Assembly: GCF_012726295.1 (NCBI RefSeq)
Contig: NZ_JABAOB010000002.1
Span: 496,001-560,000 of the forward strand
Length of the DNA stretch: 64,000 nt
Source: Chitinophaga sp. Ak27
Lineage (GTDB): Bacteria; Bacteroidota; Bacteroidia; Chitinophagales; Chitinophagaceae
Direction of reading: 5' to 3'
Shown here: positions 1-8,526 of the stretch, one piece after another
How positions within the stretch are numbered: the first letter of the stretch is position 1
Layout: each line of letters starts with the position of its first letter
Program-made: the position numbers and the translations under genes
The notes under the pieces: model-generated
Databases searched by the model: none
What the model was told of the DNA's origin: nothing
The model's input: only the letters and a program-made list of their open reading frames with translations

Positions 1-1
1 A

Positions 2-1675
2 ACAGTGGTGGTAATCGGCCTCGGCCTGATCGGTTTAATGACCGCAGGCTTGCTGGCAGCCAATGGCTGCCGGGTCATAGGCGTAGATCTCGATGCAAAG
101 AAAATAGCACTGGCGCGTGAAAAAGGTATTATCGGTATTAATCCCCGGGAAGGAACAGACGTGGTAAAAGCCGTGATGGACCTCACTGGTGGCATTGGCT
201 CCGACGGTGTTATTATCACCGCCTCCGCCAAAACAGATGATATCATTTCCCAGGCTGCCCAGATGAGCCGCAAGCGTGGTAGGATTGTGCTGGTAGGCGT
301 AATCGGACTCAACATCAGCCGGGCAGAGTTTTATGAAAAAGAGCTCACCTTCCAGGTATCCTGTTCGTATGGGCCTGGCCGTTATGACGAAAATTATGAG
401 CAACGTGGCCAGGATTATCCATTGCCTTTTGTGAGATGGACGGAAAAAAGAAATTTCGAAGCCATACTCCAGGCCATCAGTGCCGGGAAGCTGGATGTAG
501 CTTCTTTGATCACCGAGCGGGTGCCATTGGCAGAATACCAGAAAATATACGGAGACATAGGGCATAGCAATGCTATTGCCTCCATCCTGGTATACCCGGA
601 ACAGGCCACGGCGGAGCGGGTAGTACAGGTGATTCCGGGCGCTTCCTTCAAAGGCTCCAAAGGCGTTTTTGGCATCGTGGGTGCGGGTAATTTTACCAAG
701 ATGACCATGCTGCCAGCCCTGGAAAAGGTAGGCGCCAATATTAAATACATAGCCAGCGCCGGCGGCGTTACCGGTACTGCCCTGGCCAAAAAGCATAAGA
801 TCGCCTACAGCACCACCGATTACCAGGAACTGCTGCAGGATGCAGATACTGACGCCGTGCTAATCACCACCCGTCATAACGCGCACGCAGGTATGGTAAC
901 AAAAGCCCTGCAAGCTGGTAAACACGTGTTCGTTGAAAAGCCGCTGGCACTCAACCGGGAAGAACTGGAAAGAATTGTGGCGGCGTACAACGGATCTGTA
1001 ACACTCACCGTAGGATTTAACCGCCGTTTTTCGCCGCATGTGCAAAAAGTAAAACAACTGGTAGGCAACACGCCCATGAATATCATCGCCACGATGAATG
1101 CGGGCGCTATCCCGGCCAACGTTTGGGTGCACGACATGAAAGTAGGCGGCGGCCGTATCATCGGAGAAGCCTGCCACTTTATAGACCTGATCACCTATCT
1201 GACCGGTAGCAAGGTGAAGGCCGTTTGCATGAATGCCATGGGCACCAACCCGGCAGAAAATACAGACAACGCCTCCATTTTACTGCAATATGAAAACGGT
1301 TCCACCGGCGTAATCAACTATTTCTCCAATGGATCCAAAACATACGCAAAGGAAAGGATAGAAGTGTATTCACAGGAACGGACAGCGGTCATCGATAATT
1401 ACCGGGTCACCGAAGGATACGGGTTTAAAGGGTTCACCAAATTGAAAACCAGCATTGATAAAGGGCATAAGGCCCAATTCGGCCTGCTGACAGAGCGTAT
1501 CAAAAATGGCGGCGCGGCACTCATTCCTTTTGATGAAATCATCAATACCACCCTGGCCAGCTTCGCCGCAATTGATAGCCTGAAGCAAGGGAGGTGGGTA
1601 GCTGTAGAGCCTATAGGCGCTGCCGCGAAAACCCGCACGGAGAAAGCGGAAGAGAGATCCATAGCAGTAGTATAG
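2..1675 (+). CDS. Bi-domain oxidoreductase (zinc-dehydrogenase-like + Gfo/Idh/MocA), 5' truncated
   Basis: The reading frame is already open at the window edge, so the N-terminus is missing; full-length relatives are about 700 residues and about 556 are visible. The first visible part is the nucleotide-binding half of a medium-chain (threonine dehydrogenase-like) dehydrogenase, with the Rossmann motif GLGLIG near the start and RGRIVLVG about 90 residues later. After a linker a second Rossmann fold begins (GIVGAGNFTKMTMLPAL), followed by the Gfo/Idh/MocA signature VFVEKPLALN and a C-terminal sugar-oxidoreductase domain. In this family the protein probably oxidises or reduces a nucleotide-linked sugar; the substrate is unknown. 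It lies 85 bp upstream of a UDP-GlcNAc 2-epimerase and leads the visible part of a glycan operon. Proteins with this fusion often sit beside heparinase II/III-type proteins, as here. Family call is firm, substrate is not. Confidence 0.88.
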   Translation, partial: TVVVIGLGLIGLMTAGLLAANGCRVIGVDLDAKKIALAREKGIIGINPREGTDVVKAVMDLTGGIGSDGVIITASAKTDDIISQAAQMSRKRGRIVLVGVIGLNISRAEFYEKELTFQVSCSYGPGRYDENYEQRGQDYPLPFVRWTEKRNFEAILQAISAGKLDVASLITERVPLAEYQKIYGDIGHSNAIASILVYPEQATAERVVQVIPGASFKGSKGVFGIVGAGNFTKMTMLPALEKVGANIKYIASAGGVTGTALAKKHKIAYSTTDYQELLQDADTDAVLITTRHNAHAGMVTKALQAGKHVFVEKPLALNREELERIVAAYNGSVTLTVGFNRRFSPHVQKVKQLVGNTPMNIIATMNAGAIPANVWVHDMKVGGGRIIGEACHFIDLITYLTGSKVKAVCMNAMGTNPAENTDNASILLQYENGSTGVINYFSNGSKTYAKERIEVYSQERTAVIDNYRVTEGYGFKGFTKLKTSIDKGHKAQFGLLTERIKNGGAALIPFDEIINTTLASFAAIDSLKQGRWVAVEPIGAAAKTRTEKAEERSIAVV

Positions 1676-1760
1676 ATTCGTCTGTAGTATATATGTGAAG
1701 AACCATGTAGCAATAGCCATAGCCGAAACACCATTAATCATATTTAAAAACCATATCGAT

Positions 1761-2879
1761 ATGAAGTTAACCATCATCGCGGGAGCGCGCCCTAATTTCA
1801 TGAAAATAGCTCCTATCATTGCCGCCGTCCAGGAAAAACGCCGGGAGGGATACAATATCAGTTACAGACTGGTGCATACCGGCCAGCATTACGACAAAAA
1901 CATGAGCCAATCATTTTTTGAACAGCTGGGAATACCCGAGCCAGATGCTAACCTGGAATCAGGCGGTGGTACACAGGCGGAACAAACAGCCAATATTATG
2001 GTCCGCTTTGAAAAGGAACTGACGGCGCATCCCTGCGATTTGTTGCTGGTGGTGGGAGATGTGACTTCTACATTGGCCTGCGCCATTGTAGCCAAGAAAA
2101 TGAAGATCAAGGTAGCACACGTAGAAGCAGGCATCCGCTCCGGTGATATTACCATGCCGGAAGAAATTAACCGCCTGGTAACCGATGCCATCACCGACTA
2201 TTTCTTTACCACCTCTGTAATTGCCAATACCAACCTGCAAAAGGAAGGAAAAACTGCTGAACAGATTCTCTTTGTAGGCAATACTATGATTGATACGCTC
2301 CTGAAACAACGGAGTCGTTTTACGCCGCCACCCATATGGGAAAAAGCCGGCCTGCAACCCCAGCAATACCTGGTAATGACGCTTCATCGCCCCGCGAACG
2401 TAGATGAAGAAGATAACCTGTCCTTGCTGATCAATGAAATTATGAACAATAGCCAGCAATTGCCGGTCATTTTCCCGGTACACCCGCGTACGGCCAAGAA
2501 CCTGGAAAAAATAGCAGTGGCGCATCCCCGTCTACACCTGGTAGAGCCACTGGGTTACCTGGAATTCAACTACCTGGTAGAAAATGCAAAAGCGGTGATC
2601 ACCGACTCCGGTGGCATTACTGAAGAAACTACCGTCATGGGAGTACCCTGCATGACACTGCGGGATTCTACCGAACGTCCCGAAACATGTATTACCGGCA
2701 CCAACGAATTACTGGGCACCGATCCCAAAGCATTGGCGCCCGCTATGCAGAAATTATTTGCCGGGCAGTGGAAAAAAGGAGCTGTCCCCGCGCTATGGGA
2801 TGGCAAAACATCAGAAAGAATTGTAGAACACCTGACAAAAATATTTGCTGTAAAACAGCAGGAGACAGCAGTAGTATGA
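1761..2879 (+). CDS. wecB: UDP-N-acetylglucosamine 2-epimerase (non-hydrolysing)
   Basis: Converts UDP-GlcNAc to UDP-ManNAc in the cytoplasm, supplying a precursor for surface polysaccharide. The 372-residue product starts MKLTIIAGARPNFMKIAP, the standard N-terminus of the family; the frame is open back to 1695, but the ATG at 1761 gives the normal length. Visible motifs are the GQHYD segment near residue 40, HVEAGIRSGD with the PEEINR that follows, LVMTLHRPANVDE, and the C-terminal substrate-binding segment TDSGGITEE with ERPET. The stop codon overlaps the ATG of the next gene (ATGA at 2876-2879), which points to translational coupling with the heparinase-type gene. No missing key residues were seen. 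Confidence 0.93.
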   Translation: MKLTIIAGARPNFMKIAPIIAAVQEKRREGYNISYRLVHTGQHYDKNMSQSFFEQLGIPEPDANLESGGGTQAEQTANIMVRFEKELTAHPCDLLLVVGDVTSTLACAIVAKKMKIKVAHVEAGIRSGDITMPEEINRLVTDAITDYFFTTSVIANTNLQKEGKTAEQILFVGNTMIDTLLKQRSRFTPPPIWEKAGLQPQQYLVMTLHRPANVDEEDNLSLLINEIMNNSQQLPVIFPVHPRTAKNLEKIAVAHPRLHLVEPLGYLEFNYLVENAKAVITDSGGITEETTVMGVPCMTLRDSTERPETCITGTNELLGTDPKALAPAMQKLFAGQWKKGAVPALWDGKTSERIVEHLTKIFAVKQQETAVV

Positions 2880-4768
2880 GTAGCTTGAATACAGTAATAA
2901 ATGGACTGAAAGTAGTGCGGAACATGGGTTGGCGGTATGTGGCATTCCGTTCTGTTCATGAGTTGAACCGCAGGACGGGACGCCTTAAAAAGCGTTTTCC
3001 ACAGGCGCCTGCGTTTCAACGTTACTTGTCATTGGATGAGTGGAAGCAACAATCAGTAGTGTTTTTCTTCCAAAGCCGCGAAGAAGTAACTGCCGCGCGC
3101 AAGCCTACGCCTGCGCTGGCCGCGCGGTTTAAACAGCTCAAAGAAGGAAAACTCACCTTCTTCAATGGCGCTTCTTTATCGCTCGGCAAAGACTTTTCCT
3201 GGATGAAAAATCCGGATTCAGGATTTTTATATAATGGAGAACAGCACTGGACCGAAGTAAACGACTATTCACTGGAGGCAGGCGATATTAAATTTGTATG
3301 GGAGAAAGCACGTTTTGCCTACCTGTATGACATTATCCGCTATGACCATCACTTTGAAAAGGATAATGCCGCACTGGTGTTTAATGACATCCTTTCCTGG
3401 ATCAGCGCTAACAAGGTAAACAGCGGGCCACACTACAAATGCAGCCAGGAGATCAGCCTGCGGGTGCTCAACTGGACGTTTGCCCTGTACTTTTACCGGC
3501 ATTCACCGGCGCTGACAGCAGAAATTTTTGACCAGGTACAGTATGCTATTTACTGGCAGCTGCACCATGTATTTCATAATATCAATTTTTCCCGTATCGC
3601 CGTACGTAATAATCATGCCATCACGGAAACGCTGGCATTATATCTCGGCGGACTCCTGTTCCCGTCCCTGCCAGGCGCTGCTGCCTGGAAAGAGCTGGGT
3701 AAGAAATGGTTTGAAGAAGAAATTGCTTACCAGGTATACGACGATGGCACCTTTTTGCAGTTTTCCATGAACTACCACCGGGTGGTGATCCAGCTGTTTA
3801 CCTGGGCATTACGGTTATCGGAGCTCAACGGCGAATCGTTTGCGCGGCAGGTGAAGGAGAAAGCAGTTAAATCATTGCGTTTCCTGCGGGTATGCATGAA
3901 TGATAGCAACGGTTGGCTGCCGAACTATGGCGCTAACGACGGCGCCTTATTCTTCCGCCTCAACGACCAGCATTACCGCGATTACCGGCCGCAATTAGAG
4001 GCGCTGGCAGTGTTGTTGCAAATGGGCGCCGGATTCCCGGAAACCAACGAAGACCTTTACTGGTATGGATTGCGGCCGGCGGCTGGCAATGACACCGTAT
4101 TGGAGAAAGATAAAGTACTGTATTCATTCCCGGAGGGCGGATATTTTGTTTGCAGAGAGAAGGAAACGCTGACTTTCCTCCGTTGTGGCAATCATAAAGA
4201 CAGGCCCTCCCAGGCAGATAACCTGCACCTCGATATCTGGCATAAAGGTGAAAACCTGCTGATGGATGCAGGTAGCTATAAGTATAATACCGATGAAACC
4301 ACCCTGCGTTATTTCATGGGTACCGCTTCCCACAACACCGTGATGCTGGGTCATTACGACCAGATGCTGAAAGGCCCCCGTTTTATCTGGTATAACTGGA
4401 CGCAGTGCTCACGGGCAAGGTTATACGAAACGCCGGATGAATATATCTGGGAAGGCGCTATCAGTGCCTTTCAACAAGTGGGCGCCGACATTGTTCATAT
4501 CCGCCAGGTGCGGAAGAAGAAGAATGCGGCGGAGTGGATAATAAAAGACCATATCCAACATAAACCTGGCCACCTGTCTATGCGGCAGTTGTGGCACACC
4601 TGTACACCGGAAAAATTGAATACCAGGTCGGAAGATAGCAGTGGCGCCATTTTGCAGCCTAGTTGTCAGCCAGGCATGTATTCATCTCTGTATGGGGTAA
4701 AAGAAAAGAACAGCAGCATCGTTTTTACGACCACTGCTGATACTATTATTACTGAGATCATAATATAA
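2876..4768 (+). CDS. Heparinase II/III family protein (alginate-lyase-like)
   Basis: A 630-residue protein with an N-terminal alpha/alpha-toroid of the alginate lyase/heparinase kind and a C-terminal beta-sheet heparinase II/III domain. Visible landmarks are NNHAITETLALYLGG (about residue 243), FLQFSMNYHRVV, LPNYGANDGALFF, the DRPSQADNLHLDIW block that opens the C-terminal domain, LLMDAGSYKYN and ASHNTVMLG. The family cleaves uronic-acid-containing glycans by beta-elimination, but many members inside polysaccharide biosynthesis operons have no known substrate. There is no obvious signal peptide, so it may act in the cytoplasm or leave by another route. The start at 2876 overlaps the stop of wecB by four bases; an upstream in-frame extension to 2687 lies inside wecB and is not used. 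Probably trims, edits or releases the polymer made by this cluster, which is inference from context. Confidence 0.87.
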   Translation: MSSLNTVINGLKVVRNMGWRYVAFRSVHELNRRTGRLKKRFPQAPAFQRYLSLDEWKQQSVVFFFQSREEVTAARKPTPALAARFKQLKEGKLTFFNGASLSLGKDFSWMKNPDSGFLYNGEQHWTEVNDYSLEAGDIKFVWEKARFAYLYDIIRYDHHFEKDNAALVFNDILSWISANKVNSGPHYKCSQEISLRVLNWTFALYFYRHSPALTAEIFDQVQYAIYWQLHHVFHNINFSRIAVRNNHAITETLALYLGGLLFPSLPGAAAWKELGKKWFEEEIAYQVYDDGTFLQFSMNYHRVVIQLFTWALRLSELNGESFARQVKEKAVKSLRFLRVCMNDSNGWLPNYGANDGALFFRLNDQHYRDYRPQLEALAVLLQMGAGFPETNEDLYWYGLRPAAGNDTVLEKDKVLYSFPEGGYFVCREKETLTFLRCGNHKDRPSQADNLHLDIWHKGENLLMDAGSYKYNTDETTLRYFMGTASHNTVMLGHYDQMLKGPRFIWYNWTQCSRARLYETPDEYIWEGAISAFQQVGADIVHIRQVRKKKNAAEWIIKDHIQHKPGHLSMRQLWHTCTPEKLNTRSEDSSGAILQPSCQPGMYSSLYGVKEKNSSIVFTTTADTIITEIII

Positions 4769-4774
4769 TTATCC

Positions 4775-6052
4775 ATGAAAATTTTATTAGTACACCAATA
4801 CTTTTTGGAAGAAGATGATCCCGGAGGTTCCCGATGGAATGAGATCACCAAATCCTGGACAGAGCAAGGCGCCGAAGTAACGGTGTTAGGCGGCATGATG
4901 CACTACAACGGCTCCGCTAAAAGAGAAGAGTACAAGGGGAAATACTTTGTGAAGAAGCAACAGGGCGCCATCACCGTATGGCGCTGTCATGTGTCGGAAT
5001 CTTACAACGCTAATTTTCTCGGCAGGTTGTGGGGATATTTCTCGTTCATGTTTTCTTCCCTCTGGGCAGGCCTCTTTAAGGTAAAAGGTAAGTTTGATGT
5101 AGTAGTAGTTACTTCTCCGCCATTATTCGTAGGCTTTTCAGGATACCTGTTGTCCAGGCTAAAGAGAATGCCATTGGTATTTGAAGTACGTGACCTCTGG
5201 CCGGAGTCGGCCATCGACACGGGCGTACTGAAGAATAAACTCGTGATCAAACTGGCTTATTGGGTAGAGGATTTTATTTATCGGAAGGCAGCCATGATCA
5301 ATGTATTGACGCCGGCTTTCTATAATACCCTGCGCGACAAAAAGAACGTACCGGAGCAAAAACTCATCTTTATTCCCAATGCGGCAGATTTCTCCTTGTC
5401 GGATCACCTGCTGGAGTCGTTCGACCGGGACAGCTTCCGCCGTGAGCACCAGTTGAGCGACAAATTCGTGATTACCTATGTGGGAGCACATGGCGTGGCC
5501 AATCACCTGGAGCAAGTGCTGGATGCCGGCAAAGCATTGGAAGATACACCTGTGTTATTCCTGTTGATCGGGCAGGGGATGGAAAAGCCCCGGTTACAGC
5601 AGCTCGCGGCAGAAAAAGGCGTGAAGAATGTACGCTTCCTGGATGCTGTTCCCAAGGCAGATGTATTTAAATATATCCTGGCTTCTGAAATGGGCGCTTC
5701 TATACTGAAGAAAGTAGACACCTTTAAAACGGTGTACTCCAATAAAACATTCGACTACATGGCTTGCCGTAAGCCTATCCTTATGGCGATCGACGGGGTG
5801 TCGAGAGAGCTGGTGGAAACAGCAGGAGCAGGTTGTTACGTGGAGCCTGAGAATACAGCCGCTTACAACACGATTATCCGGCAGTACCTGAAAGATCCGC
5901 AGCGCCTGCAAACGGAAGGCGATAGCGGCTTCCGTTATGCGAAGCAGAATTTCGACCGCCAGGTATTGGCATCCCGATACCTGGATTTTATCAGGAAAAA
6001 AATCACTAAAGAAATAAAAGCAAACAATGCACTGGTACAGGAACCTGTTTAA
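4775..6052 (+). CDS. Glycosyltransferase family 4 (WbuB-like)
   Basis: A 425-residue GT-B fold glycosyltransferase. It opens MKILLVHQYFLEEDDPGGSR, has the WbuB-type segment FEVRDLWPES near residue 135, and a C-terminal GT4 donor site with VITYVGAHG, FIGQG-like and MACRKPILMAIDG elements. WbuB-type enzymes transfer N-acetyl-fucosamine-like or related amino sugars onto a lipid-linked acceptor on the cytoplasmic face; the sugar here is not deducible. It starts six bases after the heparinase-type gene and its end overlaps the next gene by 26 bp in another frame, so it belongs to the same transcript. No signs of decay. Confidence 0.88.
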   Translation: MKILLVHQYFLEEDDPGGSRWNEITKSWTEQGAEVTVLGGMMHYNGSAKREEYKGKYFVKKQQGAITVWRCHVSESYNANFLGRLWGYFSFMFSSLWAGLFKVKGKFDVVVVTSPPLFVGFSGYLLSRLKRMPLVFEVRDLWPESAIDTGVLKNKLVIKLAYWVEDFIYRKAAMINVLTPAFYNTLRDKKNVPEQKLIFIPNAADFSLSDHLLESFDRDSFRREHQLSDKFVITYVGAHGVANHLEQVLDAGKALEDTPVLFLLIGQGMEKPRLQQLAAEKGVKNVRFLDAVPKADVFKYILASEMGASILKKVDTFKTVYSNKTFDYMACRKPILMAIDGVSRELVETAGAGCYVEPENTAAYNTIIRQYLKDPQRLQTEGDSGFRYAKQNFDRQVLASRYLDFIRKKITKEIKANNALVQEPV

Positions 6053-6638
6053 ACCGCTGATGGATATCACAGCAGCACTGTTGGCATTGGTGATATTGTC
6101 GCCCGTGATGTTGATACTGGTGTTGCTATTGGCCATCGCTAACAATGGCCGCCCTTTCTTTTTGCAACCTCGTCCGGGTAAAAACGGACGGATATTCCGT
6201 GTTATTAAGTTCAAAACAATGAACGACCGGAAAGACGCAAATGGCCGGCTACTGCCCGATGAAGTGAGGCTGACACCGGTGGGAAAGTTCGTCCGGAAAA
6301 CATCACTGGATGAAATTCCCCAGCTGATCAATGTGTTAAAAGGAGATATGAGCCTGGTAGGTCCCCGTCCTTTACTGGTAGATTATCTCCCGTTGTACAA
6401 CGATACGCAGCATCGCCGTCATGAAGTGCGGCCGGGGATTACGGGCTGGGCACAGGTGAATGGCCGTAATGCCATCAGCTGGGAACAGAAGTTTGCATAT
6501 GACGTATGGTACGTAAACAATATCAGCTTTGCCCTGGATCTCAAAATAATCCGGATGACGCTACAAAAAGTGATTAAGTCAGAGGGGATCAATGCGGCAG
6601 GCGTTGCTACCATGGAGCGTTTTATGGGAAATGGATGA
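6027..6638 (+). CDS. Sugar transferase, small monotopic phosphoglycosyl transferase (PglC/WcaJ C-terminal type)
   Basis: A 203-residue enzyme expected to move a sugar-1-phosphate from a UDP-sugar to undecaprenyl phosphate, the first membrane step of glycan assembly. A single hydrophobic re-entrant helix covers residues 10-35 (FKPLMDITAALLALVIL). It is followed by FKTMND, the catalytic-region pattern KTSLDEIPQLINVLKGDMS, VGPRPLL and RPGITGWAQVNGRN. The length matches the minimal PglC form rather than long WcaJ-type enzymes. The ATG lies inside the end of the preceding glycosyltransferase gene. With the next two genes it forms a PglC-PglD-PglE-like order, suggesting that a di-N-acetylated or 4-amino sugar is the first sugar; the 4,6-dehydratase needed for that is not in view. 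Confidence 0.92.
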   Translation: MHWYRNLFKPLMDITAALLALVILSPVMLILVLLLAIANNGRPFFLQPRPGKNGRIFRVIKFKTMNDRKDANGRLLPDEVRLTPVGKFVRKTSLDEIPQLINVLKGDMSLVGPRPLLVDYLPLYNDTQHRRHEVRPGITGWAQVNGRNAISWEQKFAYDVWYVNNISFALDLKIIRMTLQKVIKSEGINAAGVATMERFMGNG

Positions 6639-6657
6639 CTGCATTAAATAATAAAGT

Positions 6658-7239
6658 ATGTATTTATTTGGCGCCGGTGGGCATGCAAAAGTGATTATCG
6701 AAATACTGCAATCCGGGAAGGTTCCAGTGGAGGGGCTATTTGACGGCAATCCCGACCTGAAGCAGGTTTGGCAATATCCGGTAATAGCTTATTCACCTGA
6801 AATGCCGGTTGCAGCAATTATTATAGCGATTGGAAAGAACGCTGTCCGGAAAAATATCGCGGAACAATTATCCATTCCTTTCGGCACTGCGCTGCATGAA
6901 AGAGCTAATATCTCTCCCTCTGCGATGATAGCAGAAGGAACCGTGATCATGGCGGGAGCTACGGTAAATGCAGATGTATTAGTGGGTAAACATTGCATTA
7001 TTAACACCAATGCTTCGGTCGACCACGACTGTGTGTTGGAAGATTTTGTGCACATATCTCCTAATGCCGCACTATGTGGTAATGTAAAAGTAGGAGAAGG
7101 CGCGCACATCGGTGCGGGTGCAGTGGTGATTCCCGGTATCACTATTGGCAAATGGGCCGTTATTGGCGCAGGAGCCGTTGTTACTAAAGATATTCCTGAT
7201 CATAGCGTAGCAGTAGGAAACCCTGCACGTAAAAGATAA
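6658..7239 (+). CDS. Acetyltransferase (PglD/NeuD family)
   Basis: A 193-residue protein of the NeuD/PglD sialic-acid O-acetyltransferase family. The first 60 residues form a small Rossmann-like nucleotide-sugar-binding domain (MYLFGAGGHAKVIIEIL). The rest is a left-handed beta-helix of hexapeptide repeats, visible as INTNASVDHDC, HIGAGAVVIPGITIGKWAVIGAGAVVTKDIP. The histidine in VDHDC corresponds to the catalytic base described for PglD. The likely reaction is acetyl-CoA-dependent N-acetylation of a UDP-4-amino-sugar made by the aminotransferase encoded next. It lies 19 bp after the sugar transferase gene and 15 bp before the aminotransferase gene, so the three are almost certainly co-transcribed. 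Confidence 0.9.
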   Translation: MYLFGAGGHAKVIIEILQSGKVPVEGLFDGNPDLKQVWQYPVIAYSPEMPVAAIIIAIGKNAVRKNIAEQLSIPFGTALHERANISPSAMIAEGTVIMAGATVNADVLVGKHCIINTNASVDHDCVLEDFVHISPNAALCGNVKVGEGAHIGAGAVVIPGITIGKWAVIGAGAVVTKDIPDHSVAVGNPARKR

Positions 7240-7254
7240 ACCTAAAAAATTACC

Positions 7255-8430
7255 ATGATGAATAAGAAAATATGGTTATCCTCCCCTCATATGGGAACAA
7301 AGGAGTTAGAATTTATAAAAGACGCATTTGATACTAACTGGATTGCACCATTAGGGCCTCATGTGGATGGTTTTGAAAGAGATTTGTCAACATATACCGG
7401 TGCTGCTCATGTGGCGGCATTGTCGTCGGGAACGGCAGCCCTGCACCTGGCATTGATTACAGTGGGAGTAGCGCCGGGTGATGAAGTCATCTGCCAGAGC
7501 ATGACCTTCTCTGCTTCCGCCAATCCAATAGCCTACCTGGGCGCTACACCTGTTTTTGTAGACAGTGAAACGTCCACCTGGAACATGGACCCTGCATTGC
7601 TGGAACAGGCAATAATAGATCGAATCGAAAATGGCAAAAAGCCCAAGGCAATCATTCCTGTTCATTTGTACGGCATGCCGGCACAAATGAATGAGATCAT
7701 GGCAATCGCCAACCGTTATGAGATTCCCGTTATTGAAGATGCAGCCGAGGCGTTGGGCTCCTGGTACCGGGAGCAAGCCTGTGGTAGCATCGGTAAACTA
7801 GGTATACTCAGTTTCAACGGTAACAAGATCATTACTACCAGTGGAGGAGGTGCATTAATAAGTAATGAGGAAGCGCTTATCAGTCACTCCCGCTTCCTGG
7901 CCACACAGGCACGTGATGCTGCTCCCCACTACCAGCATAGCCATATCGGCTATAACTACCGTATGAGCAATGTTTGCGCGGGTATTGGCCGTGGACAAAT
8001 GCTGGTGCTGGAAGAAAGGGCAGCACAACGCAGGGCAAACTACCGGCATTACGTGGCACAGTTATCTGATTTGCCAGGCGTTACTTTTGTATCAGAGCCC
8101 GTAGGTTTCTTTAGCAACCGCTGGCTCTCCACTATCCTGGTAAACCCGGCGCAGAGCAATGGTATTACCCGTGAAACTATACGCCTGGCGCTGGATAGAG
8201 AGAACATTGAATCCAGACCACTTTGGAAACCCATGCATATGCAGCCCGTTTTTGAGAAAATGCCGGCCTATGTAAACGGTGTTTCCGAAAAACTGTTTGA
8301 CAACGGATTATGTCTGCCAAGTGGATCCAATCTCACGCCGGCAGACCTTTGGCGCGTTACGGACGTAATCAGGGGATTGTTTGCCGCCGCAAAAGTAAAT
8401 GCTTCCCGTACGTATCAGTCACAAGACTAA
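7255..8430 (+). CDS. DegT/DnrJ/EryC1/StrS aminotransferase (PglE-like)
   Basis: A 391-residue PLP-dependent sugar aminotransferase, probably forming a UDP-4-amino-sugar from a 4-keto intermediate with glutamate as amino donor. It begins KIWLSSPHMGTKELEFI, carries the cofactor-binding segment VAALSSGTAALHLAL, DVICQSMTFSASANP-like and VIEDAAEALGS regions, and the PLP-lysine in SFNGNKIITTSGGG (about residue 187). RMSNVCAGIGRGQM is the usual family helix. Two Met codons are adjacent at 7255; either could be used. It ends the operon: a hairpin follows at 8443 and the next gene has a different role. Family call is secure and the PglE role follows from the neighbouring PglC- and PglD-like genes. Confidence 0.91.
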   Translation: MMNKKIWLSSPHMGTKELEFIKDAFDTNWIAPLGPHVDGFERDLSTYTGAAHVAALSSGTAALHLALITVGVAPGDEVICQSMTFSASANPIAYLGATPVFVDSETSTWNMDPALLEQAIIDRIENGKKPKAIIPVHLYGMPAQMNEIMAIANRYEIPVIEDAAEALGSWYREQACGSIGKLGILSFNGNKIITTSGGGALISNEEALISHSRFLATQARDAAPHYQHSHIGYNYRMSNVCAGIGRGQMLVLEERAAQRRANYRHYVAQLSDLPGVTFVSEPVGFFSNRWLSTILVNPAQSNGITRETIRLALDRENIESRPLWKPMHMQPVFEKMPAYVNGVSEKLFDNGLCLPSGSNLTPADLWRVTDVIRGLFAAAKVNASRTYQSQD

Positions 8431-8442
8431 ATGGATACCAGA

Positions 8443-8490
8443 GGTTACGCTTATTTTATTTTCTTGCCTGAAAAGAAAATAAGTGTAGCC
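8443..8490. terminator. Imperfect hairpin after the glycan operon
   Basis: Arms at 8443-8457 and 8476-8490 pair over 15 positions with two mismatches that would be G-U pairs in RNA. The loop is AT-rich. No clear U-run follows, so it may be a weak terminator or an RNA-stabilising structure between the aminotransferase gene and the secreted-protein gene at 8527. Confidence 0.3.
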
Positions 8491-8526
8491 TTCTCCTGTT
8501 ATCCCACCCTATAAACCCGATCAACG

